A stretch of 64,000 bases of DNA, taken from the NCBI RefSeq assembly GCF_003985145.1, contig NZ_ML133537.1, forward strand, positions 62,001 to 126,000, written 5' to 3'. How positions within the stretch are numbered: the first letter of the stretch is position 1; the number at the start of each line of letters is the position of its first letter. The notes under the pieces are model-generated. The model was not told where the DNA came from. It saw only the letters and a program-made list of their open reading frames with translations, and made no database searches. Made by a program: the position numbers and the translations under genes. Of this stretch, positions 1 to 8,853 are shown piece by piece. This DNA comes from Rhizobium anhuiense (GTDB lineage Bacteria; Pseudomonadota; Alphaproteobacteria; Rhizobiales; Rhizobiaceae).

Positions 1-1
1 C

Positions 2-88
2 GATACGGCGCCGGCCGCCATGGTTGGCTTCTATGTCCGGGCAAACACGCTCGACAAGGCTTCCGTCGAGGTCACCTACGGCCGCTGA
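2..88 (+). CDS. 3' end of an unidentified gene (partial)
   Basis: An open frame runs in from the left edge and stops at TGA 86-88, giving 28 residues that end in VEVTYGR. Composition and codon use look coding. The tail is too short to assign a family and no function is proposed. It converges with the GNAT gene on the opposite strand. Confidence 0.45.
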   Translation, partial: DTAPAAMVGFYVRANTLDKASVEVTYGR

Positions 89-161
89 GGCCGGCTCAGG
101 ATCGCCGGCCGAGGTAACTGAACCTCGGCCGGTCGTTCCTATGCGGGCTTATTCTGCAAAC

Positions 162-653
162 CTAGCCCGTCACTGCTTCCCAACAAATCAACGGACCGTC
201 TTCGGCATCGATACGCTCGCCGGTGCGGATGAATCCATTGCGTTGGAGGACACGCTGTGAGGCGATATTCTCCAACCCGGTCTCTGCAGAGATCAGCGCC
301 ACGCGAGGGTCGTTCCACGCCCACTCCAGCAATTGCGCAATGGCCCGCGTGGTGGATCCAAGACCCTGGCGGGACGGCGCAACCCCATAGCCGATATGGA
401 TGTTTCCATCTTGCGGAACCCGAACGATGGAGCAGAGGCCGACGATCTCGCCATCCTCGACGATCATCCAGGCCGACGGCGAAAATTCAGCGTTTATCTC
501 CGTCGCGAGGCGGTTCAACATCCCCAGTATCTCCGGAGGCGCAATCGCACTGTCCGGGACAAGGCGCAGATGACGGGGCGCAATGCCCTTCAGCAGCGCT
601 TCGAAGTCATGAGTGGTTAGTTCGATGATCATGGTCTTCTCGACATTAGACAT
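162..653 (-). CDS. GNAT-family N-acetyltransferase
   Basis: This 163-residue protein should transfer an acetyl group from acetyl-CoA to an unknown amine or protein substrate in the cytoplasm. The acetyl-CoA pyrophosphate loop is visible as RQGLGS at about residues 95-100. It is followed by the helix and the 'NIASQRVLQRNGF' segment typical of the RimJ/RimL-like branch (residues about 128-140). Length fits the family. A second start at residue 8 (position 632) has GAGAAG just upstream and may be the true one. It is monocistronic and convergent with the partial gene at the left edge. Confidence 0.8.
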   Translation of the reverse strand: MSNVEKTMIIELTTHDFEALLKGIAPRHLRLVPDSAIAPPEILGMLNRLATEINAEFSPSAWMIVEDGEIVGLCSIVRVPQDGNIHIGYGVAPSRQGLGSTTRAIAQLLEWAWNDPRVALISAETGLENIASQRVLQRNGFIRTGERIDAEDGPLICWEAVTG

Positions 654-696
654 GCGCCAGCATTGGGCGCGCTAAGGCCGAGCGATAGAGTGAGGA

Positions 697-783
697 TCAG
701 CTCTCGGTCACGATGCCGAGCGCCTTCATCCCTGCCGCCACAGCCGGTGAGTTCTGGATCGTTGCGACGGCAAACAAAGGCAT
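697..783 (-). CDS. Possible 28-residue ORF (remnant or small protein)
   Basis: An ATG at 783 opens 28 codons ending in TGA. The product is hydrophobic-to-neutral and begins MPLFAVATIQNS. AGAGGAGA lies directly before the ATG, but the spacing is only 1-2 nt, shorter than usual for efficient initiation. The rest of the 654-1091 spacer contains only short, interrupted coding-like stretches on the same strand. This could be the surviving start of a decayed gene. No family recognised. Confidence 0.25.
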   Translation of the reverse strand: MPLFAVATIQNSPAVAAGMKALGIVTES

Positions 784-1091
784 TCTCCTCTAAGACTTAA
801 ATGCGAATAGCAGTCCGATGCGAGCACCGCAAGATATTCGGCGACCTCTCACGCCGGCCGATGGATCTGTGCCACCGCGCCACCTGGAAAGGCCTTCGTG
901 GCCGCGCTCGCCCTAGGAAGCGCCAGATCGACAAGGTCCGACAGCTCATGATCATTATTGCCGTCTGCCCTAGATAAGACTTGCGTGTAAGCGGTCGTTG
1001 GAAGTTTTCGCTAGTCCATGCCAAACCGCAAGATCGGTCGAGCACCTCATGGCCGTCAGCGGCTAGATGGAGCCGCCACGGAGGAGGGACG

Positions 1092-1973
1092 ATGAAGGCG
1101 ACGCTTCAAAACTATCAGGCCCGGATGCGGCGGGTGCTGGACTATATCGACCGGCATCTCGACTGTGATCTGGACCTGGAAACGGTGAGCCGTGTTGCGG
1201 CCTTTTCGAAGTTTCATTTCCACCGGCAGTTTGCGGCGACCTTCGGATTGTCAGTGCATCGCTATGTCAAGCTTGCCCGGCTGAAGCGCGCTTCGCACCG
1301 GCTGGCCTACAGGGACGCCCAAAGCGTCACCGAGATAGCGATGGATGCCGGTTACAACGCACCGGATGCCTTCGCCCGCGCCTTTCGGCAACGGTTCGGG
1401 CAATCGCCTTCGTCGTTCCGGAAGTCTCCCGACTGGGAGCCGTGGCTTGCGGCCTTCGGGCCTCTCGACAACGCAAGGAGCAAGCTCATGCAAAAGACTT
1501 TTACCACGGACGATGTGACGATTCGCGATGTGCCTCCCACGCCGGTGGCGATCATGGAGCACCGGGGCGACCCGGCGACGCTCGGCGCCACCATCCAGCG
1601 GTTCATCGCCTGGCGCACGGCCGCTGGCCTGCATCCCAGAACAAGTCCGACCTTCAATGTCTGGCGTTCCGAGCGGCGCCCTGCGTCGCCTGCCGATTAC
1701 AGCGTGGATCTTTGTGTCGGGACCGGCCAACCGATCGAGGCGGACGGCGGAGAGGTCAAAGCCGGCGTGATTCCTGGCGGACGCTGCGCGGTGCTGCGTG
1801 TCGTCGGCAACACCGACAATCTGGAGCCTGCCGCGCTCTATCTTTATCGCAACTGGCTTCCGGCCAGCGGCGAAGAAGCACGCGACTTCCCGATCTATTG
1901 CCAGCGGCTGAGCTTCTTCCCCGAAGTGCCGGAGCATGAGGCGGTGGCGGACCTGTTTCTGCCGCTGAAATAG
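1092..1973 (+). CDS. AraC-family transcriptional regulator with GyrI-like effector domain
   Basis: The 293-residue product has an N-terminal AraC double helix-turn-helix (about residues 10-105, with 'FSKFHFHRQFAATFG' and 'VTEIAMDAGYNAPDAFARAF'). A C-terminal GyrI-like/effector-binding domain occupies about residues 135-293. This Rob/SoxS-GyrI layout binds small hydrophobic or cationic ligands and DNA. I start at ATG 1092 because GGAGGGA precedes it with good spacing; an upstream in-frame ATG at 981 lacks such a site. It is convergent with rpiB. The targets are unknown. Confidence 0.85.
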   Translation: MKATLQNYQARMRRVLDYIDRHLDCDLDLETVSRVAAFSKFHFHRQFAATFGLSVHRYVKLARLKRASHRLAYRDAQSVTEIAMDAGYNAPDAFARAFRQRFGQSPSSFRKSPDWEPWLAAFGPLDNARSKLMQKTFTTDDVTIRDVPPTPVAIMEHRGDPATLGATIQRFIAWRTAAGLHPRTSPTFNVWRSERRPASPADYSVDLCVGTGQPIEADGGEVKAGVIPGGRCAVLRVVGNTDNLEPAALYLYRNWLPASGEEARDFPIYCQRLSFFPEVPEHEAVADLFLPLK

Positions 1974-2026
1974 CACCGGGGGTGGGTCCTGAAAGCATCT
2001 TCTTCCAAGGAAGAAGCAAAAAAGCG

Positions 2027-2476
2027 CTACCCTTCCAGTGCCCCGATCATCTCCACCCGCGTCGCATGCCGGCCGCCCTCGAATTGGGCGGTCAGGAACG
2101 CATCGACGATATCGAGCGCCAGCCCTTCGCCCACTACGCGCACGCCGATCGACAGCATGTTGGCATCGTTGTGCTGGCGGATCATGCGGGCTGAGAATGT
2201 GTCGGCGCAGACGCCGCAACGGATGCCCTTTACCTTGTTCGCCGCCATCATGATGCCCTGGCCGGTGCCGCATAGGATGATGCCAAACCGGCAATCGCCG
2301 GAGGCGACGAGCCGCGCCGCCGCCTCGCCGTGCTCAGGATAATGTGTGCTCTCCGGCGTCGTCGGCCCGATGTCGACCACCACCCAGCCCTGCGCCGCGA
2401 TATGAGCGGCAATGGTCTGTCGGAGCTGAATGGCGGCGTGATCGCTGGAAAGCACGATGCGGTTGCCGGTTGTCAT
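2027..2476 (-). CDS. rpiB: Ribose-5-phosphate isomerase B
   Basis: The 149-residue RpiB/LacAB-family enzyme interconverts ribose-5-phosphate and ribulose-5-phosphate in the pentose phosphate pathway. Visible active-site elements are SSDHAA (residues 10-15), the catalytic cysteine in ILCGTGQGI (Cys69) and RQHNDAN (residues 100-106). I take ATG 2476. An in-frame TTG at 2545 would overlap guaA and make the protein longer than its relatives. It lies 55 bp downstream of guaA on the same strand and may be co-transcribed with it, supplying sugar phosphate chemistry close to purine synthesis. Some family members act on other aldose phosphates. Confidence 0.88.
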   Translation of the reverse strand: MTTGNRIVLSSDHAAIQLRQTIAAHIAAQGWVVVDIGPTTPESTHYPEHGEAAARLVASGDCRFGIILCGTGQGIMMAANKVKGIRCGVCADTFSARMIRQHNDANMLSIGVRVVGEGLALDIVDAFLTAQFEGGRHATRVEMIGALEG

Positions 2477-2531
2477 GGAGAAGTCGTCCCGTTTCCCGAA
2501 GCAATTTGGCGGCGGTCGGATCGGCTCGGCA

Positions 2532-4094
2532 TCACTCCCACTCAATGGTACCGGGCGGCTTCGACGTGACGTCGTAGACCACGCGGTTGATGCCGCGCAC
2601 CTCGTTGATGATGCGGGTGGCGGCGCGGCCGAGGAATTCCATGTCGTAGTGGTAGAAATCCGCCGTCATGCCGTCGACCGAGGTGACGGCGCGCAGCGCA
2701 CAGACGAATTCATAGGTGCGCCCGTCGCCCATGACGCCGACCGTCTGGACGGGAAGCAGCACGGCGAAGGCCTGCCAGATGGCGTCGTAGAGGCCGGCCT
2801 TGCGGATTTCGTCGAGGTAGATCGCATCGGCCTCGCGCAGGATCTCCAGCTTTTCGCGGGTGATGCCGCCGGGGCAGCGGATGGCAAGGCCGGGGCCTGG
2901 GAACGGGTGGCGGCCGATGAAGCTGTCGGGCAGGCCGAGTTCGCGGCCGAGCGCGCGCACCTCGTCCTTGAAGAGTTCGCGCAGCGGCTCGACGAGCTGC
3001 ATCTTCATGCGCTCCGGCAGGCCGCCGACATTATGGTGCGATTTGATCGTCACCGACGGGCCGCCGGTGAAGGAGACGCTCTCGATCACGTCGGGATAAA
3101 GCGTGCCCTGGCCGAGGAAATCGGCGCCGCCGAGCTTCTTGGCCTCTTCCTCGAAGGTCTCGATGAACAGCCGGCCGATGATCTTGCGCTTGGTTTCCGG
3201 GTCGCTGACGCCTTCGAGCTCGCCGATGAAGCGATCGGAGGCATCGACATGCAAGAGATGCAGATTGTAGTGCTCGCGGAACATGGCGACGACGTTTGCC
3301 GCCTCGTCCTTGCGCATCAGCCCGTGGTCGACGAGGATGCAGGTCAATTGGTCGCCGACGGCCTCATGGATCAACAGGGCTGCGACCGAACTGTCGACGC
3401 CGCCCGAAAGCGCGCAGATGACGCGCTTGTCGCCCACCTGCTCGCGGATCTGCTCGACCGCTTTCTGGCGATAGGCCGACATCGACCAGTCACCCCTAAT
3501 GCCGGCAATGTTGTGAATGAAGTTGCCGATCAGCTTGGCCCCATCGGGCGTATGCACAACCTCGGGATGGAACTGCACGCCGTAATATTTGCGCTTCTCG
3601 TCGGCGATGAAGGCGTAGGGCGCGTTGGAGGAGGTGGCGACCACCTCGAAACCATCCGGCAGCGCCGTGACGCGGTCGCCATGGCTCATCCAGACCTGAT
3701 GACGAGACCCGGAGGACCAGAGGCCCTCGAACAGCTGGCAATCCTTGTCGACATCGAGGAAGGCGCGGCCGAATTCGCGGTGATGGCCGCTCTCGACCTT
3801 GCCGCCGAGCTGCATGCACATCGTCTGCTGGCCGTAGCAGATGCCGAAGACCGGCAAGCCGCTGTCGAAGATGATGTCAGGCGCTCGCGGCGATCCCTCG
3901 TCCACCGTCGAAGCCGGGCTGCCGGACAGGATCACGGCCTTGGGCTGCAGGCGCTGGAAGCCCTCTTCGGCCGATTGAAAGGGAACGATCTCGCAATAGA
4001 CGCCAGCCTCGCGCACACGCCGTGCGATGAGCTGGGTCACCTGGCTGCCGAAATCGACGATGAGAACGGAGTCGGGATGTGCTGTCTGGGTCAT
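2532..4094 (-). CDS. guaA: GMP synthase (glutamine-hydrolysing)
   Basis: This 520-residue cytoplasmic enzyme aminates XMP to GMP using ATP and glutamine, the last step of guanine nucleotide synthesis. The N-terminal class I glutaminase has the nucleophile in VFGICYGQQ (Cys86) and the His/Glu pair in QFHPEVVH. The ATP-pyrophosphatase P-loop LSGGVDSS follows at about residue 230. The C-terminal dimerisation domain closes with the family-typical GTIEWE. Length is exactly as expected. The gene starts its own unit, with a 91-bp gap to the next upstream gene (mtnN). Confidence 0.97.
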   Translation of the reverse strand: MTQTAHPDSVLIVDFGSQVTQLIARRVREAGVYCEIVPFQSAEEGFQRLQPKAVILSGSPASTVDEGSPRAPDIIFDSGLPVFGICYGQQTMCMQLGGKVESGHHREFGRAFLDVDKDCQLFEGLWSSGSRHQVWMSHGDRVTALPDGFEVVATSSNAPYAFIADEKRKYYGVQFHPEVVHTPDGAKLIGNFIHNIAGIRGDWSMSAYRQKAVEQIREQVGDKRVICALSGGVDSSVAALLIHEAVGDQLTCILVDHGLMRKDEAANVVAMFREHYNLHLLHVDASDRFIGELEGVSDPETKRKIIGRLFIETFEEEAKKLGGADFLGQGTLYPDVIESVSFTGGPSVTIKSHHNVGGLPERMKMQLVEPLRELFKDEVRALGRELGLPDSFIGRHPFPGPGLAIRCPGGITREKLEILREADAIYLDEIRKAGLYDAIWQAFAVLLPVQTVGVMGDGRTYEFVCALRAVTSVDGMTADFYHYDMEFLGRAATRIINEVRGINRVVYDVTSKPPGTIEWE

Positions 4095-4185
4095 GGCGAG
4101 GCTTTAATGAAAAGCGCTTCGCCTTGCAATGCGGGAAATCGGCGGCATCGGGTTTTTATTGTTCCGATTGTCCCAGAATTTAAGC

Positions 4186-4824
4186 CTAGAACCAGAAAAC
4201 GCCGTCCTCCAGCGCCGTGAACAGGCTGTCGACGCCGTAGGAGAGCTTGCGGTCGACGATATGCAGATATTCGGTCCAGCCGGAAATATGCTGCAGTTCG
4301 ACTGCGCCGTCGGAAATGCCGCGAAGGCCGATCAGCGGCAGCTTGTAGCCCTGGCAGGCGCGCAGCACCGCAAACGTCTCCATGTCGACCATGTCGGCGT
4401 CGATATTGGTATAGGCGGCGCCCGAGATGACGTTGCCGCCGGTGGAAAGGCTTGCTTCCGGAATGCCGGGAATGCGCAACGGCAGCTCGAGCACCGCGGG
4501 CAGGTCGAGAAAGGGGGTCTTGCCCTTTTCGAAGCCGAGCGGCGAGGCGTCCATATCGCGGTAGGAAACCGAGGTCACCTGATAGATTTGGGTCTGCTCC
4601 AGTTTCGCCGAGCCGGCTGAGCCGAGCGAAACGACGAGATCGGGCAGGTCGTCGGCGGCATCCAGCCGCCCCAGCGCCTTGGTCAGCGCCACCGCCGCCT
4701 CGACCGGGCCGACGCCGGTCATCAAAGGTTCGATGCGCGAACGCAGGAAGGGACCGTATTCGGCCTCGGCCGCCATGACGAACAGGATGGATTTCCCCGC
4801 GACCGATTTCAGTTCGAACTTCAT
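4186..4824 (-). CDS. mtnN: 5'-methylthioadenosine/S-adenosylhomocysteine nucleosidase
   Basis: The 212-residue protein belongs to the PNP/UDP phosphorylase nucleosidase family. It is predicted to cleave adenine from methylthioadenosine and S-adenosylhomocysteine, recycling SAM by-products. Landmarks are the acidic N-terminal segment VMAAEAEYGPFL, the MTGVGPVEAA loop, SLGSAGSA, and VDMETFAV, which carries the substrate-contacting Met-Glu pair, followed by GISDGA. The ATG overlaps the stop of the upstream thioesterase by 4 bp (ATGA), implying translational coupling. The exact substrate (MTA, SAH or another nucleoside) cannot be fixed from sequence. Confidence 0.85.
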   Translation of the reverse strand: MKFELKSVAGKSILFVMAAEAEYGPFLRSRIEPLMTGVGPVEAAVALTKALGRLDAADDLPDLVVSLGSAGSAKLEQTQIYQVTSVSYRDMDASPLGFEKGKTPFLDLPAVLELPLRIPGIPEASLSTGGNVISGAAYTNIDADMVDMETFAVLRACQGYKLPLIGLRGISDGAVELQHISGWTEYLHIVDRKLSYGVDSLFTALEDGVFWF

Positions 4825-5270
4825 CCCGTTATTCCTTCCCTACCGCGGATCACCATCATCGTTCCGGTCATGGAGGCGATGAGTTTGGCCGGCCCGTCGC
4901 TGATTGCGTAGCCTCGCCCGTCGGCGACGATGATGGTGGAGCCGGGTTTGGTGATTTCCCCGCGAAACAGGAAACGATCGCCACGCCCCGGCGACATGAG
5001 ATTGACCTTGAACTCGATCGTCAGGATCGAGGCTTCGGGGTCGATGACGCTGTAGGCCGCAAAGCCGCAGGCCGAATCGAGCGCCGCGGAAATGATGCCC
5101 GCATGCAGGATGCCGTGCTGCTGTGTCAGTTTGACGTCGAAGGGAAGCTCGATCTCGACGACGCCGTGCTCGACGCGCGTCAACTCCGCGCCGATCGTCT
5201 CCATCGCCGCCTGCCGCGCAAAATTGCGGCGAATTCGCGCGCGGAAATCGCCCCTGTCAGTCTCGCTCAT
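4821..5270 (-). CDS. PaaI-family hotdog-fold thioesterase
   Basis: The 149-residue protein is a single hotdog domain with the PaaI/YbgC-like core QQHGILHAGIISAALDSACG (about residues 50-69). That helix positions an acyl-CoA thioester for hydrolysis. The start at 5270 has AGAGGGG upstream; longer upstream frames lack support. It is the first gene of a two-gene unit with mtnN (4-bp overlap) and is divergent from the DUF2252 gene. The acyl-CoA substrate is unknown. Confidence 0.8.
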   Translation of the reverse strand: MSETDRGDFRARIRRNFARQAAMETIGAELTRVEHGVVEIELPFDVKLTQQHGILHAGIISAALDSACGFAAYSVIDPEASILTIEFKVNLMSPGRGDRFLFRGEITKPGSTIIVADGRGYAISDGPAKLIASMTGTMMVIRGREGITG

Positions 5271-5420
5271 GTCTGCCCCTCTTGCAGCCGCGAAAGTGGC
5301 ATGGTGCGCCGGATTCGACAAGCTGGACATTGCTGAAATCGGTCCGGGCGGCGATGGAAAGCTGCGTCCGTGTCGCCGGGGCAACCTTTCACCTTTCCCT
5401 TGCCGTGCAAGTCGGTACGG

Positions 5421-5446
5421 CTGGCCAGTACCGCTGGCCAGTACCG
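5421..5446. repeat. Tandem duplication of a 13-bp unit
   Basis: CTGGCCAGTACCG occurs twice head to tail and the next four bases continue the pattern. It lies in the 267-bp divergent spacer between the thioesterase and DUF2252 genes, about 95 bp upstream of the latter. Its meaning is unclear; it could be slippage or a protein-binding pair. Confidence 0.6.
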
Positions 5447-5537
5447 CTGGATTGTGGCGATCCGATGCGAAGACGATTGCAGCTTCGCGCGGTGCGCGTA
5501 TTCTCCGCATCGGATCGCGAAATGATGGAGCGCCGGC

Positions 5538-6614
5538 ATGACGACGATATCGCAATCGGTCCGGAATTTCGAGACCTGGCTGGCCGGCGAACTCGGCGAC
5601 GATCTCGTCAAGGACGATCTGCGCGAGAAGCACGAGAAGATGCGAAGCGGGGATTTCGTCTTCCTGCGCGCCACCTATTGGCGCTGGTGCGAGATCATCC
5701 TCGATATCTGCCCGGAACTGTCAGGCGCGCCTGAGGTGCTGGCGATCGGCGATACGCATCTGGAGAATTTCGGCACCTGGCGAGATGTCGAAGGCCGGCT
5801 CGTCTGGGGCGTCAATGACTTCGACGACGCGGCGGTGATGCCCTATGCATTTGATCTCGTTCGTCTTGCGGCAAGCGCCATCCTGGCCCGCGGCGACGAC
5901 GGTCCCTCGGCTCGCATGATCGGCGAATTGATCTTGAGCGGCTATCGCAGGGGCCTTGAAAATCCATTGCCCGTCATCCTCGAGCGCGACCACAAATGGC
6001 TGCGCAAGGCGCTGATGCTGCCGAATTCCGAACGCCGGGAATTCTGGGAGAAATATGAAATGTTGCGTCCCGGCAGCAAGCCGCCGCCATCAGCCTATGT
6101 CATGGCGCTCACCGGCGCGCTGCCGTCCGGGACAGGGCCCTTCGTGCCGAAGCCGCGCAGCGGCGGCACCGGCAGTCTCGGCCGGCCGCGTTTCGTCGCT
6201 TATGCCGAGTGGCAGGGTGGGCCGGTGCTGCGCGAGGCAAAGGCGCTGCTGCCGTCCGTCTGGTCGCTTCGCCACAGGAAGCAGGACGTGGCGATCCATG
6301 CGGACGAGATCGCCAATGGACGGGCGCGCTCAGCCGATCCTCACTACCGGGTCTCCGGCCGCATCCTCGTGCGCAGGCTCTCGCCGAACAGCTGCAAAAT
6401 CGAAATCGACCGGCATCCCGAGATCCTGCTGTCGCCGACGATGCTGGAACTGATGGGCTTCGAGATCGCCAATTGCCATTCCAACGATGCGGCGGCGGTT
6501 GCGGCGATCCTGAAGGACTTGGCGGTGCGGGGAAACGAATGGCTGCACGAGGCGGCCAGGGCCGCGGCATCGAGCGTCAGCGCCGAGCAGAAAGCCTATT
6601 CCCGCGCCGGCTAG
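5538..6614 (+). CDS. DUF2252 family protein
   Basis: The 358-residue cytoplasmic protein carries the DUF2252 signature GDTHLENFG (residues 71-79) and NDFDDA (residues 93-98). These recall the catalytic and metal-binding loops of aminoglycoside-phosphotransferase-like kinases. A basic region with FVPKPRSGGTGSLGRPRFVA (about residues 203-222) follows. The biochemical role of this family is not established to my knowledge. The gene stands alone, divergent from the thioesterase-mtnN unit, and ends beside a 44-bp palindromic repeat that may act as its terminator. Confidence 0.8.
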   Translation: MTTISQSVRNFETWLAGELGDDLVKDDLREKHEKMRSGDFVFLRATYWRWCEIILDICPELSGAPEVLAIGDTHLENFGTWRDVEGRLVWGVNDFDDAAVMPYAFDLVRLAASAILARGDDGPSARMIGELILSGYRRGLENPLPVILERDHKWLRKALMLPNSERREFWEKYEMLRPGSKPPPSAYVMALTGALPSGTGPFVPKPRSGGTGSLGRPRFVAYAEWQGGPVLREAKALLPSVWSLRHRKQDVAIHADEIANGRARSADPHYRVSGRILVRRLSPNSCKIEIDRHPEILLSPTMLELMGFEIANCHSNDAAAVAAILKDLAVRGNEWLHEAARAAASSVSAEQKAYSRAG

Positions 6615-6657
6615 CAATTCCTGCAAAAGTGTGCAGCGGTTTCGCGTCCGGAATTGC
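6614..6657. repeat. 44-bp palindromic intergenic repeat (copy 1)
   Basis: The unit begins GCAATTCC and ends GGAATTGC with AAAAGTGTG and GCGGTTT inside. The same layout recurs at 50395-50438, with a partial copy at 50458-50485. It sits between the convergent DUF2252 and DUF1513 genes and can fold into a hairpin. Confidence 0.6.
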
Positions 6658-6668
6658 GCTTCTCTGAT

Positions 6669-7748
6669 TTAGATCCGCACGATGTGCTGATCCCAGGCGA
6701 CGTCGCTGCGGGTCGACAGGAAATCGCCATCATAGGAAGAAACGGCAAAGCCGCTTCTTGCCGGGGCGATGCCCGCCGCATCGGGAACGACGGTCTCGGC
6801 CAGCACCTTGCCCGACTTTGCGTCAAGGGTCACCGAGGCGCCGCCCTTCGGCGAGGTGATGCCGACGAGGCCCTCGCTGCGATTGACGGCGATCGCCCCG
6901 ACGTAGTTGGCAAGCCGGCGCGTCGTCTCCTCCGGCAGATCGATGAAGGAGAGATCTTCGCCTTTGGCGAAATGGCCGACAAGCGGCGGCAAATCCTTGC
7001 GGTGGCCTTCATACTGGCAGGCGAACCAGATGCGGCCGTCGCCGTCGAGATCGACGTGGCGGGTGGAGAGTTCGGCCCATTCCGCCGGCAGCACATGTTT
7101 TTCGACCAAGGCCCCGGTCGCCGCATCGATCAGTGTCAGCGACGGCTGCATCTCGCCGAGATTGAGCTTGGTGCGGCCGAAATCCGGGTGTGTCTCGATG
7201 CCGCCATTGGCGACGATCAGAAGGCGTCCGTCGTCGGACACGGTCATGTCGTGCGGACCGATGCCGTAGCTCTCGAATTCGCCGATGCGGGTGAAGCGGT
7301 CGGTGGCGTCGTAGAGGCCGATCATGCCGCGATTGCCGTCGAAGTCGTTCTCGCTGGCATAGAGCAGGCGGCCATCGGGAGAGAAGGCGCCGTGGCCGTA
7401 GAAATGCCGGTCCTCCCTGGAGTTGATGACAACAGGCTCGCTTTTATTCCAGGGATCGAAGACCATCGCAAAGGTGCCGGGCCGGCGCGCGAAGGCGACA
7501 GTCTTGCCGGTGGCCGCACTGAAGGCCATGCCGTGGGCGCGGGCGGGAAGCGCCACCTGATCGACGATTTCGCCACGCTCGGTCACGGTCGCAATGGCAA
7601 AGGAGCCGTCGGCTGTACGAATGCCTGAGGCATAGACCGCGTCAGTCCGCTCCAGGGCCATCAGCGCCCTTGGCGTCAAGGCCGCAAGGAAGCCGAGGCC
7701 GGCTGCCTTGACGAAACTGCGTCGGTTGATCGCGGCACTTCGTATCAT
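6669..7748 (-). CDS. DUF1513 family Tat-exported protein of the imelysin operon
   Basis: The 359-residue protein starts with a twin-arginine signal (NRRSFVKAAGLGFLAAL, residues 8-24), so it should be exported folded to the periplasm. The rest resembles a beta-propeller-like DUF1513 protein with repeated strands such as FSPDGRLLYASEN and VSDDGRLLIVANG. ATG 7748 is chosen; it lies 4 bp after the stop of the second imelysin gene. It is the last of a four-gene operon in which DUF1513 proteins habitually accompany imelysins and a di-heme oxidoreductase. The role is unproven; periplasmic iron handling is inferred from the neighbours. Confidence 0.82.
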   Translation of the reverse strand: MIRSAAINRRSFVKAAGLGFLAALTPRALMALERTDAVYASGIRTADGSFAIATVTERGEIVDQVALPARAHGMAFSAATGKTVAFARRPGTFAMVFDPWNKSEPVVINSREDRHFYGHGAFSPDGRLLYASENDFDGNRGMIGLYDATDRFTRIGEFESYGIGPHDMTVSDDGRLLIVANGGIETHPDFGRTKLNLGEMQPSLTLIDAATGALVEKHVLPAEWAELSTRHVDLDGDGRIWFACQYEGHRKDLPPLVGHFAKGEDLSFIDLPEETTRRLANYVGAIAVNRSEGLVGITSPKGGASVTLDAKSGKVLAETVVPDAAGIAPARSGFAVSSYDGDFLSTRSDVAWDQHIVRI

Positions 7749-7752
7749 TGTC

Positions 7753-8853
7753 TCAATCTCCGTCCGAGAAGGAAAAGCCAGCCGAAAGACCGATGGCTGC
7801 GCCATATTCGTCGCTGATCCGGGTGATCAGGTCACGGCTCTCGGCAAGCAGCGTATCGAGCTTGGCCTTCTCCGCATCGCTTGTCGCCACGTCGATGTCG
7901 GGATTGAGCTTCGGCACGCTGTCGAGCAGCGATTTGAAGTCCTCGTCGATTGCGGCAGCGATCGGCTGTTTGTCCGGCGGCAGAAGCTCGGCCATGCCGG
8001 CCTTCTGCCAGAGCGTGCGCAGGCCCTCCAGATTGGCGGCCATGGATTTCCAGGTATTTTTGGAGCGCCAGTAGATCGCCATGCGCGGCCGCGGCGCGCT
8101 GTCCTTGCCCTTGTAGAACTGCTCCAGCCGCTGGTCGCGGACATTCTCCGCACCATGGACGAGAATGCCGAGCAGCGCCGTCACCGCTTCCTTGTTGTCC
8201 ATGAAATCGTCGCTCTGCGGGCCGGGATGTTTCCAGCTCGCCTGCACGCCGTCGGGCTTTTCCCAGGCGGCGACGACTTCGCCGGCCTCACGCTGGATAT
8301 TGCCGGCAACCGCCTGGCCGTAAAGGCAGCGGAATCCATTTTTCTGGCCGACGAGATCGTTGGAGCCGTTGCCGTAGAGCACATATTCCAGCGCCGTCAG
8401 GCCCTGCAAAGCGACGCTCTTGCCGGCGATCGCATCGACTGTCGCATCCTTCGGATCGGCCTTGGCGATCAGCGCCTGCACCTGCTTGAGGCCGACACCC
8501 TTGCGGTCGGGATAAAACAGGATGTGCTCGAAGAGATTGTCCTGGATGACGGGTCCCGTCTGGACGATCTCGACGATCGACCAGTAGCGGATCGTATCGT
8601 CGAAGGCGGATTTCGCCTTGTCGAGCGTCTGTTGCGTGCCGTCGGCGCAAAGATCCTTCATCGCCGTCGTCAGCCGCGCGGCAGATTGCTGCATGTTGCG
8701 ATAGCCCGGGCGGATCACCTCGTCGACGGCGCGCTGCATGACGGCGGGAACGGCATCCTCGTTCAGCCCCGCCGGGGGAGCCGCGGTCTGGGCGGCCGCC
8801 GATGTGGCGAGGCCGATCAGAGTGAGGCAAAGCAGGGGGTGCCAAAGGCGCAT
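7753..8853 (-). CDS. Imelysin family protein (second copy)
   Basis: The 366-residue protein has a cleavable signal peptide (LLCLTLIGLATSAAAQ) and a Peptidase_M75/imelysin domain, so a periplasmic location is predicted. It lacks the full GxHxxE motif of the first imelysin; the matching place reads LTALEYVLYG. This is common in the second paralogue of such operons. The ATG at 8853 overlaps the upstream stop as TGATG, implying coupling; an in-frame TTG at 8856 is less likely. Imelysin-like proteins are linked to iron-regulated uptake, but the ligand is unknown. Confidence 0.82.
   Translation of the reverse strand: MRLWHPLLCLTLIGLATSAAAQTAAPPAGLNEDAVPAVMQRAVDEVIRPGYRNMQQSAARLTTAMKDLCADGTQQTLDKAKSAFDDTIRYWSIVEIVQTGPVIQDNLFEHILFYPDRKGVGLKQVQALIAKADPKDATVDAIAGKSVALQGLTALEYVLYGNGSNDLVGQKNGFRCLYGQAVAGNIQREAGEVVAAWEKPDGVQASWKHPGPQSDDFMDNKEAVTALLGILVHGAENVRDQRLEQFYKGKDSAPRPRMAIYWRSKNTWKSMAANLEGLRTLWQKAGMAELLPPDKQPIAAAIDEDFKSLLDSVPKLNPDIDVATSDAEKAKLDTLLAESRDLITRISDEYGAAIGLSAGFSFSDGD

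Noticed and set aside
2457..4220. 587-codon open frame on the plus strand
   Set aside because: Antisense shadow of guaA, whose full set of catalytic motifs is on the minus strand.
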